Shown: positions 31,349-40,235, numbered from the stretch's first letter. The stretch: DNA of 64,000 bases from Solimonas fluminis (GCF_002930645.1 NZ_PSNW01000001.1:736600-800599), one strand, 5' to 3'. Notes: generated from the letters alone by a model not told the origin. A program made the numbers and translations.

Positions 31349-31425
31349 TTGATGATCTGCGGTATGCGGGTCTGGGGCGCACATTCTAGCCGGATGCCGT
31401 CTCCGAACGGAAAAGGCCGGCCCCT

Positions 31426-32445
31426 TCAGGGCGCCGAAGACAGGCCGCGGGCGCGGATCACCGAGGGGGAACGGCCGAACCATCGCGCACAGTTGCGGCA
31501 GAGCACGGTCTGGTCGGCCAGGCCGAGGATGTCGGCGACATGGGCCAGCGGCACCTCCGATTCGGTGAGCCAGCGCCGGGCCTGGTCGCGGCGCACGGCA
31601 TCGACGATGTCGGAGAAGGCGGTGCCCTCGGCCTCCAGCCGGCGCTGCAGGGTACGCGGATGCAGGCCCAGCAGGCGCGCCACCACTTCGCGGCGCCCGC
31701 GGGTGCTGGACAGCGCGCGGCGCAGGATTTCCTCCACCTGCTCGGCCATGGTCTTGCCGCCTCCCTCGAAGGCCAGCGCCAGGTATTCGAGGCTGAGGCG
31801 GTGCAGCGCGGCGACGGCACCGCTGAGGCTCTGCTGCAGGAAGCCGCTGGGCACGACCAGTTCGGCATGCGTGCGGCCGAACTCCACCGGGTGGCCGAAG
31901 AATCCGGCATAGCGCTGCGGCGCTGCCAGGGGCGCATGCGGCAGGGTCACGCCGAGCAGCGGCAGCGCGGACTGCGCCAGGAAGGCGCTGAAGTGATGCA
32001 GGTCGCCCAGGCACAGATCCATCAGCTGGCGGCGCGACTGCCAGCTCGGCGTGATCAGGGTCAGGCGCAGGCTGGTCTGCCCCGGCAGCGGCCACTCCGG
32101 GTGCAGGCTCACGCGGATGCCGTTGGAATGCGTGTGCAGGAAGCCGCTCAGCACCTTCATCGCCTCACCCATGGTCGAGGCGTTCTGCGCCGCGATGGCC
32201 AGCGGTCCCAGGATGCCGATGTCCTGCCGCTCCGCGATCTGCAGGCCGAGGTCGGGGCAATCGATCGCCTCGCTGGCCAGCTCCAGCAACTGGCCGTAGG
32301 CCGGCAGGGAAATGCGCAGCTCCTCGTCGGCCAGCGCGGCGCGAGGGATCTGCAGGCGGTCCATCAGGGGTTCGATGGCCATGCCGCGCTCGCGCAGGGC
32401 CTCGACGGTCCCGCGCATGCCGGCGGCCCGGACGAGGGTCGACAT
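31426..32445 (-). CDS. AraC family transcriptional regulator
   Basis: A 339-residue regulator with the arabinose-binding-like N-terminal domain of the OruR-type AraC group (residues about 20-205) and a C-terminal double helix-turn-helix (about 245-335). The first HTH, VARLLGLHPRTLQRRL, is standard. The second reads LGLADQTVLCRNCARWFG, where the family normally has FSRAF; this places C316 and C319 as a CxxC in the DNA-binding domain. It is divergent from the monooxygenase gene by about 100 bp and is its likely regulator. The inducer is unknown. Confidence 0.85.
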   Translation of the reverse strand: MSTLVRAAGMRGTVEALRERGMAIEPLMDRLQIPRAALADEELRISLPAYGQLLELASEAIDCPDLGLQIAERQDIGILGPLAIAAQNASTMGEAMKVLSGFLHTHSNGIRVSLHPEWPLPGQTSLRLTLITPSWQSRRQLMDLCLGDLHHFSAFLAQSALPLLGVTLPHAPLAAPQRYAGFFGHPVEFGRTHAELVVPSGFLQQSLSGAVAALHRLSLEYLALAFEGGGKTMAEQVEEILRRALSSTRGRREVVARLLGLHPRTLQRRLEAEGTAFSDIVDAVRRDQARRWLTESEVPLAHVADILGLADQTVLCRNCARWFGRSPSVIRARGLSSAP

Positions 32446-32547
32446 GTCTCCAATTGCAAAACCTCTGTCTCCAAAAGTCAAGCATACTCGCCACGGTCCC
32501 GGGAAGATGCGCTCACGAAAGCTCGAACACGCAGTGAGGAGATCAAA

Positions 32548-34047
32548 ATGAGCAAGATCCTGGATGTGGTGATCATTGGCGCCGGCGTCTCCGGCATCGG
32601 CATGGCCTGCCGCCTGAAGACCGAGCAGCCGCACAAGTCCTTCCTGGTGCTGGAGCGCCGCCAGCGCGTCGGCGGCACCTGGGACCTGTTCCGCTACCCC
32701 GGCGTGCGCTCGGACTCGGACATGTTCACCTACGGCTTCCAGTTCAAGCCCTGGCGCGACTACCGCACGCTGGCCGACGGCGCCAGCATCCGCAACTACC
32801 TGGGCGACGCCGCGCAGGATTTCGGCGTGGCCGACCGCATCGAATACGGCATCCACTGCACGGCGGCGGACTGGGACAGCCAGGCGCAGCTCTGGACCAT
32901 CAGCGCCACCCATGAGCCCAGCGGCGAGAAGCGCAGCTACCAGGCCCGCTTCGTCGTCAGTGCCCAGGGCTACTACAACTACGACCAGGGCTACCGCCCC
33001 ACCTTCCGCGGCGAGGACCAGTTCCAGGGCCAGATCGTCCACCCGCAGCAGTGGCCGGAGAACCTCGACTACAGCGGCAAGAAGGTCGTGGTGATCGGCA
33101 GCGGCGCCACTGCCGTGACCCTGGTGCCGTCGATGGCCGAGAAGGCCGCCAAGGTCACCATGCTGCAGCGCTCGCCCACCTACATCTTCTCGCTGCCGGG
33201 CTGGGACCGCATGACCCAGGCGCTCGACAAGCTGCTGCCCACCGGCTGGAGCTACGCCATCGCCCGCAAGCGCAACCTGGAGATCTGGCAGACCACCTAC
33301 AAGCTCTGCAAGCGCTTCCCCAAGGCCACCCGCCGCTTCTTTGTCGGCCAGGCCAAGCGCCATCTCGGCGAGCGCTACACCGACAAGGACTTCAACCCCA
33401 AGTACGAGCCCTGGGACCAGCGCCTCTGCGCGGTACCGGACGCCAACCTGTTCACCGCGATCCGCAAGGGCCGCGCCGACGTGGTCACCGACGGCATCGA
33501 GCGCTTCACCGAGAACGGCATCCGCCTGGCCTCGGGCCGCACGCTGCAGGCCGACATCATCGTCACCGCGACCGGGCTGCAGGTGCAGATGTTCGGCGGC
33601 ATGGCGTTGAACGTCGATGGCGTGCCTTACAAGACCGCCGAGAAGATGGCCTACAAGAGCGTGCTGCTGCAGGACCTGCCGAACTTCGCCTGGATCTTCG
33701 GCTACATCAACCTGTCGTGGACCATGAAGGCCGACATGTCCAGCCTGTTCCTGTGCCGCCTGTTCGCGCACATGGACCAGCAGGGCCAGGCCGTGGTGAT
33801 CCCGCGCGACCGCGAGAATGCGCGCCTGGAGACCAGCGTGCTCGACCAGCTCAGCGCCGGCTACGTGCAGCGTGCCAAGCACCTGCTGCCGCGCCAGGGC
33901 AGCAAGATGCCCTGGATCGTGCGCCACAACTACCAGGAAGACCGCGAGATGATGCTGCGCACGGCGATCGCCGATCCAGCGCACCTGGAAATGCAGCCGC
34001 CGCGCCCCGCCACCACCCAGCCCGAGCCCCTGCGCCGTGCGGCCTGA
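32548..34047 (+). CDS. Flavin-containing Baeyer-Villiger-type monooxygenase (EthA-like)
   Basis: A 499-residue FAD/NADPH monooxygenase. The FAD Rossmann motif is IIGAGVSGIG near the N-terminus, the NADPH Rossmann motif is VVVIGSGATA, and between them lies FQGQIVHPQQWP, which fits the Baeyer-Villiger fingerprint FxGxxxHxxxW(P/D). It should oxygenate a ketone or a sulfide/thioamide. ATG at 32548 has GAGGAG upstream. The downstream hydrolase overlaps its end, so ketone to ester to acid and alcohol is a plausible two-step path (inference). Confidence 0.88.
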   Translation: MSKILDVVIIGAGVSGIGMACRLKTEQPHKSFLVLERRQRVGGTWDLFRYPGVRSDSDMFTYGFQFKPWRDYRTLADGASIRNYLGDAAQDFGVADRIEYGIHCTAADWDSQAQLWTISATHEPSGEKRSYQARFVVSAQGYYNYDQGYRPTFRGEDQFQGQIVHPQQWPENLDYSGKKVVVIGSGATAVTLVPSMAEKAAKVTMLQRSPTYIFSLPGWDRMTQALDKLLPTGWSYAIARKRNLEIWQTTYKLCKRFPKATRRFFVGQAKRHLGERYTDKDFNPKYEPWDQRLCAVPDANLFTAIRKGRADVVTDGIERFTENGIRLASGRTLQADIIVTATGLQVQMFGGMALNVDGVPYKTAEKMAYKSVLLQDLPNFAWIFGYINLSWTMKADMSSLFLCRLFAHMDQQGQAVVIPRDRENARLETSVLDQLSAGYVQRAKHLLPRQGSKMPWIVRHNYQEDREMMLRTAIADPAHLEMQPPRPATTQPEPLRRAA

Positions 34048-34834
34048 GGCGGCGGTGGACGCACCCTCGATCCTGCTCGTCCACGGCGCCTGGCACGGCG
34101 CCTGGTGCTGGGAGCGGCAGTTCGCACCCCGGCTGCGCGAACTGGGGCACCCGGTGGAGACGCTGGACCTGCCGCGGCACGGCGGCAAGCCGGGACCGCA
34201 GAGCATCGGCTTTCCGTCGATCCGCGAGTACGCCGATGCCGTGGAGGCCGCCGTGGCCCGCAGCCCGCGGCCGGTGGTGGTCGCGGGCCATTCCATGGGC
34301 GGCTTCACGGTACAGAAGCTGATGGAGCGCCGGCCGAAGAACCTGGCCGGCGCCGTGCTGGTCGCCGCCGCACCCCACCAGGGCGTCATCAACGTGGTGC
34401 TGCACCTGCTGCGCACCCGGCCCCTGGAGCTGCTGCGATCGGTGGCGACGATGGACCTCTACTACCTCGTCCGCGAGCCGCGCTTCGCCCAGGCGCTGTT
34501 CTACAGCAGCGGGCTCGACGCGAAGACCGTGGAGGAGTACTGGAAGCCGATGACCAACGAGTCCTTCCGCGCCTTCCTCGACATGATCTTCCTCGATCTG
34601 CCGAGCCCCAGGCGCGCAGATCCGGCCTTGCCGAAGTGGGTGATCGGCGGCGAGCTGGACGTGATCTTCCCGCCCGACATCGTGCGCGGCACGGCCAAGG
34701 CCTATGGCGTCGAGGCCAAGCTGTACCCGGACATGGCCCACAACCTGATGCTCGACAAGGGCTGGGAGCAGGTCGCCTCCGACTTCTCGGACTGGGTCCG
34801 CTCCATCGGCGGCGCCGCCCGCCGGGCGGCCTGA
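34037..34834 (+). CDS. Alpha/beta hydrolase
   Basis: A 265-residue serine hydrolase with oxyanion segment HGAWHGAWCW, nucleophile GHSMGG, acid in GGELDVIFPPD and His in DMAHNLML. It resembles the plant-type MES/hydroxynitrile-lyase esterase group in its first motif. The GTG start overlaps the last 11 bases of the monooxygenase gene, which means tight coupling; it may cleave the ester that enzyme forms. A terminator follows. Confidence 0.83.
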   Translation: MRPEAAVDAPSILLVHGAWHGAWCWERQFAPRLRELGHPVETLDLPRHGGKPGPQSIGFPSIREYADAVEAAVARSPRPVVVAGHSMGGFTVQKLMERRPKNLAGAVLVAAAPHQGVINVVLHLLRTRPLELLRSVATMDLYYLVREPRFAQALFYSSGLDAKTVEEYWKPMTNESFRAFLDMIFLDLPSPRRADPALPKWVIGGELDVIFPPDIVRGTAKAYGVEAKLYPDMAHNLMLDKGWEQVASDFSDWVRSIGGAARRAA

Positions 34835-34850
34835 GGAAACCGGAAGCAAC

Positions 34851-34887
34851 GAGGCCCGGCCCTTCACGGGACCGGGCCTCGCGTTTT
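34851..34887. terminator. Terminator between the hydrolase gene and trpE
   Basis: Arms GAGGCCCGG (34851-34859) and CCGGGCCTC (34872-34880), extended inside by CCC/GGG with one bulge, then GCGTTTT on the + strand. It lies between convergent genes. Confidence 0.8.
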
Positions 34888-34918
34888 CAGCCCGTGGGTC
34901 GCCACGGGCGGGCAGGGC

Positions 34919-36349
34919 TCAGGACGAGGCCTCGTTGGCCGCGTTCATCATCGCGCGCGCCTTGTTCATGGTCTCGGTCCATTCGGAGGCCGGGACCGAG
35001 TCGGCCACCACGCCGGCACCCGCCTGCACGTGCACCTGCCCGTCCTTGATCACCGCGGTGCGGATCGCGATGGCGGTATCCATGTTGCCGTCCCAGCCCA
35101 GGTAGCCGACGGCGCCGCCGTAGATGCCGCGCTTGACCGGCTCCAGCTCCTGGATGATCTCCATCGCCCGCACCTTCGGCGCTCCCGACAGCGTGCCCGC
35201 CGGGAAGGTCGCCGCCAGCGCGTCCAGCGCATCCACGCCGGCCTTGAGCTGGCCGGTGACGTTGCTGACGATGTGCATCACGTGGCTGTAGCGCTCGATC
35301 ACCATCTTGTCGGTCAGCTTCACGCTGCCGGTGGCGGAGACGCGTCCCACGTCGTTGCGGCCCAGGTCGATCAGCATCAGGTGCTCGGCGATCTCCTTGG
35401 GGTCCGCCAGCAGTTCCTGCTCCAGCGCATGGTCCTCTTCCGGCGTCGCCCCGCGCTTGCGGGTACCGGCGATGGGACGCACCGTCGCCATGCCGTCCTG
35501 CACGCGCACCAGGATCTCCGGGCTGGAACCCACCACGTGGTGATCGCCCAGGTCCATGCAGTACATGTAGGGAGAGGGGTTCAGGCGGCGGATCGCGCGG
35601 TACAGCCGCGCCGGATCGGCCTTGAACGGTGCCGACAGCCGCTGCGAGGGCACCACCTGCATGCAGTCGCCCGCCGCGATGTATTCCTTGATGCGGTCCA
35701 CCGCCGCGCAGAAGCGCTCCTCCCCGAAGCCGGAATGGAACTCCAGCGGCTTGCCGGCATGGGGCGCCACGCGCGGCAGCACCAGCGGCTCGGCCAGCTT
35801 GCCGGCGATCTCGTCCAGGCGCCGCTCGGCCCGTTCCAGGTCCTCCTTCGAGGAGGGGTCGGCGTGCACGACCAGGGTCATGGTGGCGCGCAGGTTGTCG
35901 AACACCACGACCTCTTCCGACCGCATCAGCAGGATGTCGGGCGTGCCCACCGGGTCCGGCTTGGGCCGGTCCAGGCGCGGCTCGAAGTAGCGCACGCAGT
36001 CGTAGCCGAAGTAGCCCACCAGGCCGCCGCTGAAGCGCAGCGGCTTCTGCTGCGGCCGCGGACGCACGCGGGCCTGGTACTGGCGCACGAAGGCGATGGG
36101 GTCGGCCACCTCGGCCTCCTCCACCGGGCGGCCGTCACGCTCCACCGTCACATGGTGGCCGCGCACCTTCAGCACCTCGCGGCAGGGCAGGCCGATGAAG
36201 CTGTAGCGGCCCCACTGGTCGCCGCCATGGACGGATTCCAGCAGGTAGGAATAGGGCTTGTGGGCGAGCTTGAGATAGACCCCGACAGCGGTGTCGAGAT
36301 CGCCCGGCAGTTCGCGCGTCAGCGCGATGCGGTTGTAGTTGGCAGACAT
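34919..36349 (-). CDS. trpE: Anthranilate synthase component I
   Basis: Converts chorismate to anthranilate with ammonia from TrpG (476 residues). The tryptophan-feedback element [18 protein letters not shown] lies at residues about 36-53, and the chorismate site has [25 protein letters not shown] and [15 protein letters not shown]. It is preceded by a Trp-rich leader peptide gene. It stands apart from trpGDC. Confidence 0.96.
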   Translation of the reverse strand: MSANYNRIALTRELPGDLDTAVGVYLKLAHKPYSYLLESVHGGDQWGRYSFIGLPCREVLKVRGHHVTVERDGRPVEEAEVADPIAFVRQYQARVRPRPQQKPLRFSGGLVGYFGYDCVRYFEPRLDRPKPDPVGTPDILLMRSEEVVVFDNLRATMTLVVHADPSSKEDLERAERRLDEIAGKLAEPLVLPRVAPHAGKPLEFHSGFGEERFCAAVDRIKEYIAAGDCMQVVPSQRLSAPFKADPARLYRAIRRLNPSPYMYCMDLGDHHVVGSSPEILVRVQDGMATVRPIAGTRKRGATPEEDHALEQELLADPKEIAEHLMLIDLGRNDVGRVSATGSVKLTDKMVIERYSHVMHIVSNVTGQLKAGVDALDALAATFPAGTLSGAPKVRAMEIIQELEPVKRGIYGGAVGYLGWDGNMDTAIAIRTAVIKDGQVHVQAGAGVVADSVPASEWTETMNKARAMMNAANEASS

Positions 36350-36359
36350 CAGACTTCCT

Positions 36360-36430
36360 TGTGACGCGCTCGCCGCGAGCGCGGCAAGTGTGATTATTGA
36401 TTGAACTTTATAGTTTCAAACGATCAATCG
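36360..36430 (-). promoter_or_regulatory. trpE leader region with two alternative hairpins
   Basis: Downstream of the leader peptide stop the minus strand has an AT-rich pair (ATTGAT...TTGAA with TTCAA..ATCAAT) and then a GC hairpin CGCGCTCG-CGG-CGAGCGCG directly before the AAGGAAG ribosome site. No T-run is seen, so any attenuation may be by translation control or by a non-classical terminator. Confidence 0.5.
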
Positions 36431-36487
36431 TCACCAGCGCCATCGTGCCGACGGCGTCTGCGCTGCGGAGTTGCGGAAGGTCTTCAT
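36431..36487 (-). CDS. trpL: trp leader peptide (18 aa, ends WRW)
   Basis: The frame reads M K T F R N S A A Q T P S A R W R W stop: two Trp codons in the last three, the signature of a tryptophan attenuation peptide. It ends 81 bp before trpE. A TAGAAT box lies six bases before its ATG, so the transcript may be almost leaderless, or it is read from the rpe message. Attenuation of trpE is known in pseudomonads; here it is inferred. Confidence 0.75.
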   Translation of the reverse strand: MKTFRNSAAQTPSARWRW

Positions 36488-36509
36488 GCGGTCATTCTAG
36501 CAACAGGCC

Positions 36510-37202
36510 TCAGGCGGAGGCGATGGCGGCGCGCATCGCCTGGATCGTGCCGGCATAGGCCTTGGCATTGAAGATCGCCGAGCCGGCCACGAAGGTGTCG
36601 GCACCGGCGGCGGCGATCTCGCCGATGTTGTCCACCTTCACGCCGCCGTCGATCTCCAGGCGCACCTCGCGGCCGGTGGCGGCGGTATAGGCATCGATCT
36701 TCTCGCGGGCCTGGGCCAGCTTGGTCAGGGCCGAGGGCAGGAAGGACTGGCCGCCGAAGCCGGGGTTGACCGACATCAGCAGCACCATGTCGACCTTGTC
36801 CATGACGTAGTCGAGATAACTCAGCGGCGTCGCCGGGTTGAACACCAGGCCGGACTTGCAGCCGGCGTCGCGGATCGCCTGCAGGCTGCGGTCCACGTGC
36901 CGGGTCGCTTCCGGGTGGAAGGTCACGTAGTCCGCGCCGGCCTTGCAGAATAGCTGGGCCAGGGCATCCACCGGCTCCACCATCAGGTGCACGTCGATCG
37001 GTGCCTTGATGCCGTACTTGCGCAGGGCCTCGCAGATCGTCGGCCCGAAGGTCAGGTTGGGCACGTAGTGGTTGTCCATCACGTCGAAATGGACGATGTC
37101 GGCGCCGGCGGCCAGCACGCGCTGCACATCCTCGCCCAGGCGGGCCAGGTCGGCGGACAGGATGGAGGGCGCGATCAGGGGCGGCAGCTTGCTCTTGGAC
37201 AT
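36510..37202 (-). CDS. rpe: Ribulose-phosphate 3-epimerase
   Basis: A TIM-barrel pentose-phosphate enzyme (230 residues) that interconverts ribulose-5-P and xylulose-5-P. It has the metal ligands in [12 protein letters not shown] and [17 protein letters not shown] and the C-terminal EIDGGV loop. It lies upstream of trpE, as in Pseudomonas (where gph lies between them), and is divergent from purC. Confidence 0.95.
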   Translation of the reverse strand: MSKSKLPPLIAPSILSADLARLGEDVQRVLAAGADIVHFDVMDNHYVPNLTFGPTICEALRKYGIKAPIDVHLMVEPVDALAQLFCKAGADYVTFHPEATRHVDRSLQAIRDAGCKSGLVFNPATPLSYLDYVMDKVDMVLLMSVNPGFGGQSFLPSALTKLAQAREKIDAYTAATGREVRLEIDGGVKVDNIGEIAAAGADTFVAGSAIFNAKAYAGTIQAMRAAIASA

Positions 37203-37265
37203 TGGCGGCACCGGGTATGGGGCGCGTATTATCCGCGCAAATTTCCCGCCGGCCAACGCGCAGTC

Positions 37266-38150
37266 ATGTCCGCCCTCTACGAATCGACGATCACCAGCCT
37301 GCCCCGCATCCACGGAGGCAAGGTGCGCGACATCTTCGCCCTGGGCGACAAGCACATGCTGATCGTCACCAGCGACCGCCTCTCGGCCTTCGACGTCATC
37401 ATGCCCCGTCCCATCCCGGGCAAGGGCGCAGTGCTCAATGCCGTGACCGAGTTCTGGATGCAGCGCTTCGCCTCGCTGATCCCCAACCACTCCGCCCCGG
37501 AGATCAACCTCGCCGACTGGCTGACCCCGGCCGAACTGGCCGAGTGCGAGGGCCGCGCCGTGGTGGTCAAGAAGCTCAGGGCCATCCCCGTGGAATGCGT
37601 CGCCCGCGGCTACCTGATCGGCAGCGGCTGGAAGGACTACCAGCGCAGCGGCACGGTCTGCGGCATCCCCCTGCCCCCTGGCCTGCAGCTGGCGCAGCAG
37701 CTGCCCGAGCCGATCTTCACCCCGGCCGACAAGGCGCCGGCCGGCCAGCACGACGAGAACATCTCCTTCGCCGAGGTCGAGGCCAAGGTCGGCAAGGAAC
37801 TGGCGGCGCAGCTGCGCGACGTGACGCTGACGATCTATCGCCAGGCCGCCGAGTACGCCCGCGGCCGCGGCATCATCATCGCCGACACCAAGTTCGAGTT
37901 CGGCCTGGACGAGAATGGCCGCCTGCACCTGATCGACGAGGTGCTGACGCCGGACTCCTCGCGCTTCTGGGACGCCGAGGGCTACCGCCCCGGCATCAGC
38001 CCGCCGAGCTTCGACAAGCAGATCGTGCGTGACTACCTGGAGACGCTGGACTGGGACAAGAAGGCCCCGGGGCCGGCCCTGCCGGACGAGATCGTCGAGC
38101 GCACCGGCGCCCGCTACCGCGAGGCCCAGCGGCGGCTCACGGGCGCCTGA
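37266..38150 (+). CDS. purC: SAICAR synthetase
   Basis: Phosphoribosylaminoimidazole-succinocarboxamide synthase of purine synthesis (294 residues, the longer eukaryote-like bacterial form). Motifs: [50 protein letters not shown] and [14 protein letters not shown] at 37266 gives the conserved N-terminus. Confidence 0.96.
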   Translation: MSALYESTITSLPRIHGGKVRDIFALGDKHMLIVTSDRLSAFDVIMPRPIPGKGAVLNAVTEFWMQRFASLIPNHSAPEINLADWLTPAELAECEGRAVVVKKLRAIPVECVARGYLIGSGWKDYQRSGTVCGIPLPPGLQLAQQLPEPIFTPADKAPAGQHDENISFAEVEAKVGKELAAQLRDVTLTIYRQAAEYARGRGIIIADTKFEFGLDENGRLHLIDEVLTPDSSRFWDAEGYRPGISPPSFDKQIVRDYLETLDWDKKAPGPALPDEIVERTGARYREAQRRLTGA

Positions 38151-38198
38151 ACGCCCATGCTATAAACCCGTCACGACCAATATTCGGGGAGTGACGGG

Positions 38199-38570
38199 AT
38201 GACGATTGCCTTCTGGTGCGTGCTGGTCGCGGCATTGCTGCCCTACATGTTCGCGCTGGGGGCCAAGTGGACCCGGCGCTACGACAATGCCCGCCCGCGC
38301 AGTTCGATCGAGCAGAACCAGGGCTGGCGCCTGCGCGCGCACTGGGCCCACCTGAACAGCTTCGAGGCCTTCGGACCCTTCGCCGCGGCGGTGATCATCA
38401 ACCACCTGGCCAAGGGCCCCAGCGCCGCCGCCGACACGCTGGCCCTGGCCTTCATCGGCTTGCGCCTGGTCTATGCCGCGCTCTACGTTGCCGACAAGCC
38501 CACCGCCCGCTCGCTGGTCTGGACCGCAGGCATCGCCTGCGTCGTCGCACTGTTCGTCAACGCCGCCTAG
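38199..38570 (+). CDS. MAPEG family membrane protein
   Basis: A 123-residue protein with four predicted membrane helices, of the MAPEG superfamily (glutathione-dependent membrane enzymes and relatives). The conserved region after helix 1 reads NQGWRLRAHWAHLNSFEAFGPFAAAVI, with RLVYAALYVAD in helix 3. Bacterial members of this kind are of unknown function. It is eight bases upstream of the next gene. Confidence 0.82.
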   Translation: MTIAFWCVLVAALLPYMFALGAKWTRRYDNARPRSSIEQNQGWRLRAHWAHLNSFEAFGPFAAAVIINHLAKGPSAAADTLALAFIGLRLVYAALYVADKPTARSLVWTAGIACVVALFVNAA

Positions 38571-38578
38571 GAGCCGTC

Positions 38579-38935
38579 ATGCAGATCAAGATCGAAATCG
38601 ACGTGAAGCCCGAGGAACTGCGCCGTTTCCTGGGCCTGCCTGACGTGTCGGGGCTGCAGGACGACATCGTCGCCTTCCTGCGCGACAAGGTCGGGGCCGC
38701 CGGCGAGTTCGACGCCGCCGGCTTCGTCAAGCAGAACCTCGACAACCTGCGCAAACGGGGTCCCTGGAAGAACATCGTGGCGCGCGTGATGCCGGGCGAC
38801 GACGACGAGGCGCCGCTGCCCAAGGCCCGCAAGTCCGCGCGCAAGCGCGCGGCCGGCGGGCGGGGCGCCGCCAAGAAGACCGAGGTGGGCGAGAACGAGT
38901 CGGGGCCGAGCGAGAGCGAGATCGGCGGAGGGTGA
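38579..38935 (+). CDS. Small protein of unknown function, DUF6489-like
   Basis: A 118-residue cytoplasmic protein. The N-terminal part (EIDVKPEELRRFLGLPDVSGLQ) resembles a conserved proteobacterial family I recall as DUF6489; this needs a profile search. Residues about 80-100 form a Lys/Arg/Ala-rich segment (KARKSARKRAAGG) and the last 15 residues are acidic and Ser-rich. It is close behind the MAPEG gene, so probably co-transcribed. No function can be given. Confidence 0.6.
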   Translation: MQIKIEIDVKPEELRRFLGLPDVSGLQDDIVAFLRDKVGAAGEFDAAGFVKQNLDNLRKRGPWKNIVARVMPGDDDEAPLPKARKSARKRAAGGRGAAKKTEVGENESGPSESEIGGG

Positions 38936-38985
38936 GGCAACACGCTTTGGCAATGCCTGAATGGCACTGCCAGTGTCGCCGAACG

Positions 38986-39037
38986 CCCGGCCATGGATGG
39001 CCGGGCCGCACCCACTCCTCTCCCCTTGCGGGAGAGG
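38986..39037. repeat. Two adjacent short palindromes
   Basis: CCCGGCCAT-GG-ATGGCCGGG at 38986-39005 and a CCTCTCCCC/GGGAGAGG hairpin at about 39016-39037 are of the same kinds as units near 11600-11700 and 20780-20835. Confidence 0.55.
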
Positions 39038-39041
39038 TAGC

Positions 39042-39087
39042 AAAAAGACCGGCGCAGGCGGGGTAAGTACTGGAACCTGCGCCGGTC
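39042..39087 (-). terminator. Terminator of the phasin-region transcript
   Basis: A perfect 12-bp stem (arms GACCGGCGCAGG and complement, 39047-39058 and 39076-39087) is followed on the minus strand by TTTTTGC. It ends the small gene at 39151-39447. Confidence 0.85.
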
Positions 39088-39150
39088 CCCTACAGCAACC
39101 GTAGCGCCGTCCATGGCAGGGACCCTGCGGCCCCATTCCAGCGGCAGCCC

Positions 39151-39447
39151 TCAGGCCGCTTTCTTCACCGGCGCCGTCAGGTCGCTGACGAACCCGTTCC
39201 ACAGTCCGCGGCGCACGTGATGGTCGCGCACGAAACGGTTGCGGGTTTCCGGCAGCAGGTCGATCTGGTCGCGCAGCAGTTCGCCCAGGCTGCGCGCCCG
39301 GCGCGCCACGCGCAGGCGCTCGTTGACCCCTTCCAGGTGGCCCTGAAGGGAGCCGGCCTCGTGCAGCGCGATGAGTGCGACGCCGCCGAGAACGCGGTCG
39401 AGATAGATCCCGCCCTTCTCCTGCGTGGTCTTCACTATCTGACTCAT
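39151..39447 (-). CDS. Small helical protein next to a phasin (possible phasin-associated)
   Basis: A 98-residue, mostly alpha-helical protein. GSLQGHLEGVNERLRVARRARSL and LGELLRDQIDLLPETRNRF recall the amphipathic helices of phasin-type granule proteins, but no firm family is recognised. It lies 95 bp downstream of a phasin gene on the same strand, after that gene's terminator, and has its own terminator. A role at PHA granules is a guess from context. Confidence 0.55.
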   Translation of the reverse strand: MSQIVKTTQEKGGIYLDRVLGGVALIALHEAGSLQGHLEGVNERLRVARRARSLGELLRDQIDLLPETRNRFVRDHHVRRGLWNGFVSDLTAPVKKAA

Positions 39448-39464
39448 CGGTTACCTCATTTCTA

Positions 39465-39494
39465 CAAAAAAGGGCCGGAGTTTCCCCCGGCCCT
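39465..39494 (-). terminator. Terminator after the phasin gene
   Basis: AGGGCCGG/CCGGCCCT stem (39471-39478 with 39487-39494) followed by a T6-T7 run on the minus strand. Partial read-through would express the small downstream gene. Confidence 0.82.
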
Positions 39495-39542
39495 CAGGCG
39501 CCATCCGTCAGATGGCGAGGGAACGCATTCCCCGAGCCGGCC

Positions 39543-40010
39543 TTAGGCCTTCACAGCCTTCTTGGCCTTGGAAGCCGTCTTCTTCACGGTCTTCTTGGCT
39601 TCGGCGGCAACCTCGGCAACCACGGTCTCTTCGCCGGCGATCTTGGCGGAGATGGTCTCGTAGCCAGCCTTGAAGGTCTTCACCAGCTCGTCGCTGGTCT
39701 TGGTCACGACGGCGACGCTGTCGTTGTAGGCAGCCAGGACGCGGTCCTTGCCTTCCGGCAGGTAGGCGACCGGGTTGGCGGCCACGGCCTTCACGCCGTC
39801 CGTCTTGGCCTTGGTGAAGCTGGTCTGCGCCACGGCGAGCAGATCCTTGCCGGCGGCGACGTTCGTGTCGACCAGCGTCTTCACGCCTTCAACGACGATC
39901 GCGTTGGCGGCCTTCAGGGTTTCGAAGCCGGACTCGACAACGTCCTGGCCACGGGCCACGACGACTTCGCCGCGGGCTTTGACATCGGTGATGATGGTTT
40001 CAACGCTCAT
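39543..40010 (-). CDS. Phasin family protein (PHA granule-associated)
   Basis: A 155-residue amphipathic helical protein with the phasin-family core (GFETLKAANAIVVEGVKTLVDTN region and LVKTFKAGYETIS) and a Lys/Ala-rich tail, KKTVKKTASKAKKAVKA, like the DNA-binding tails of PhaF-type phasins. It would coat polyhydroxyalkanoate granules and might tether them to the nucleoid. ATG at 40010 has AGGAG upstream. Codon use is the less extreme type of highly expressed genes. Confidence 0.85.
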   Translation of the reverse strand: MSVETIITDVKARGEVVVARGQDVVESGFETLKAANAIVVEGVKTLVDTNVAAGKDLLAVAQTSFTKAKTDGVKAVAANPVAYLPEGKDRVLAAYNDSVAVVTKTSDELVKTFKAGYETISAKIAGEETVVAEVAAEAKKTVKKTASKAKKAVKA

Positions 40011-40062
40011 GAAAAATTCACTCCTGATCAGCAACAAGTTCCCAGTACCATTTCCCCAACAA

Positions 40063-40093
40063 TTGCTGCGATGCAACATTGTTGCAGTGCATC
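40063..40093. promoter_or_regulatory. Candidate PhaR-like operator upstream of the phasin gene
   Basis: The stretch holds TGCAAC-ATT-GTTGCA, an almost perfect dyad, enclosed by GATGCA/TGCATC, and CTGC-GAT-GCA. PhaR regulators bind CTGC-N3/4-GCAG-type sites before phasin genes, so this is a fair operator candidate; no phaR gene is in the window. Confidence 0.4.
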
Positions 40094-40235
40094 ATATTCA
40101 GCGCCCCCGGTGATGTCAACGCGCCGGGAGCGCCGCGCCGACGAACGGCAGGAAGCCTCTGAAATGTCTTGCGAAGATTCCGGAAGCCTCGGATTCCACT
40201 AGGATTTTCACCTTCGCATGAGGTATGGTGACGGG

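Noticed and set aside
31217-34919. trp operon broken by recent insertion, making trpE and trpG non-functional partners
   Set aside because: trpE and trpGDC are normally separate in Pseudomonas-like genomes; both units are intact and have their own upstream regions.
36386-36402. TGTGATTATTGATTGA before trpE and TGTGATTAATTG at 5264 as CRP sites
   Set aside because: Only one half-site matches TGTGA in each; the second half is unlike TCACA.
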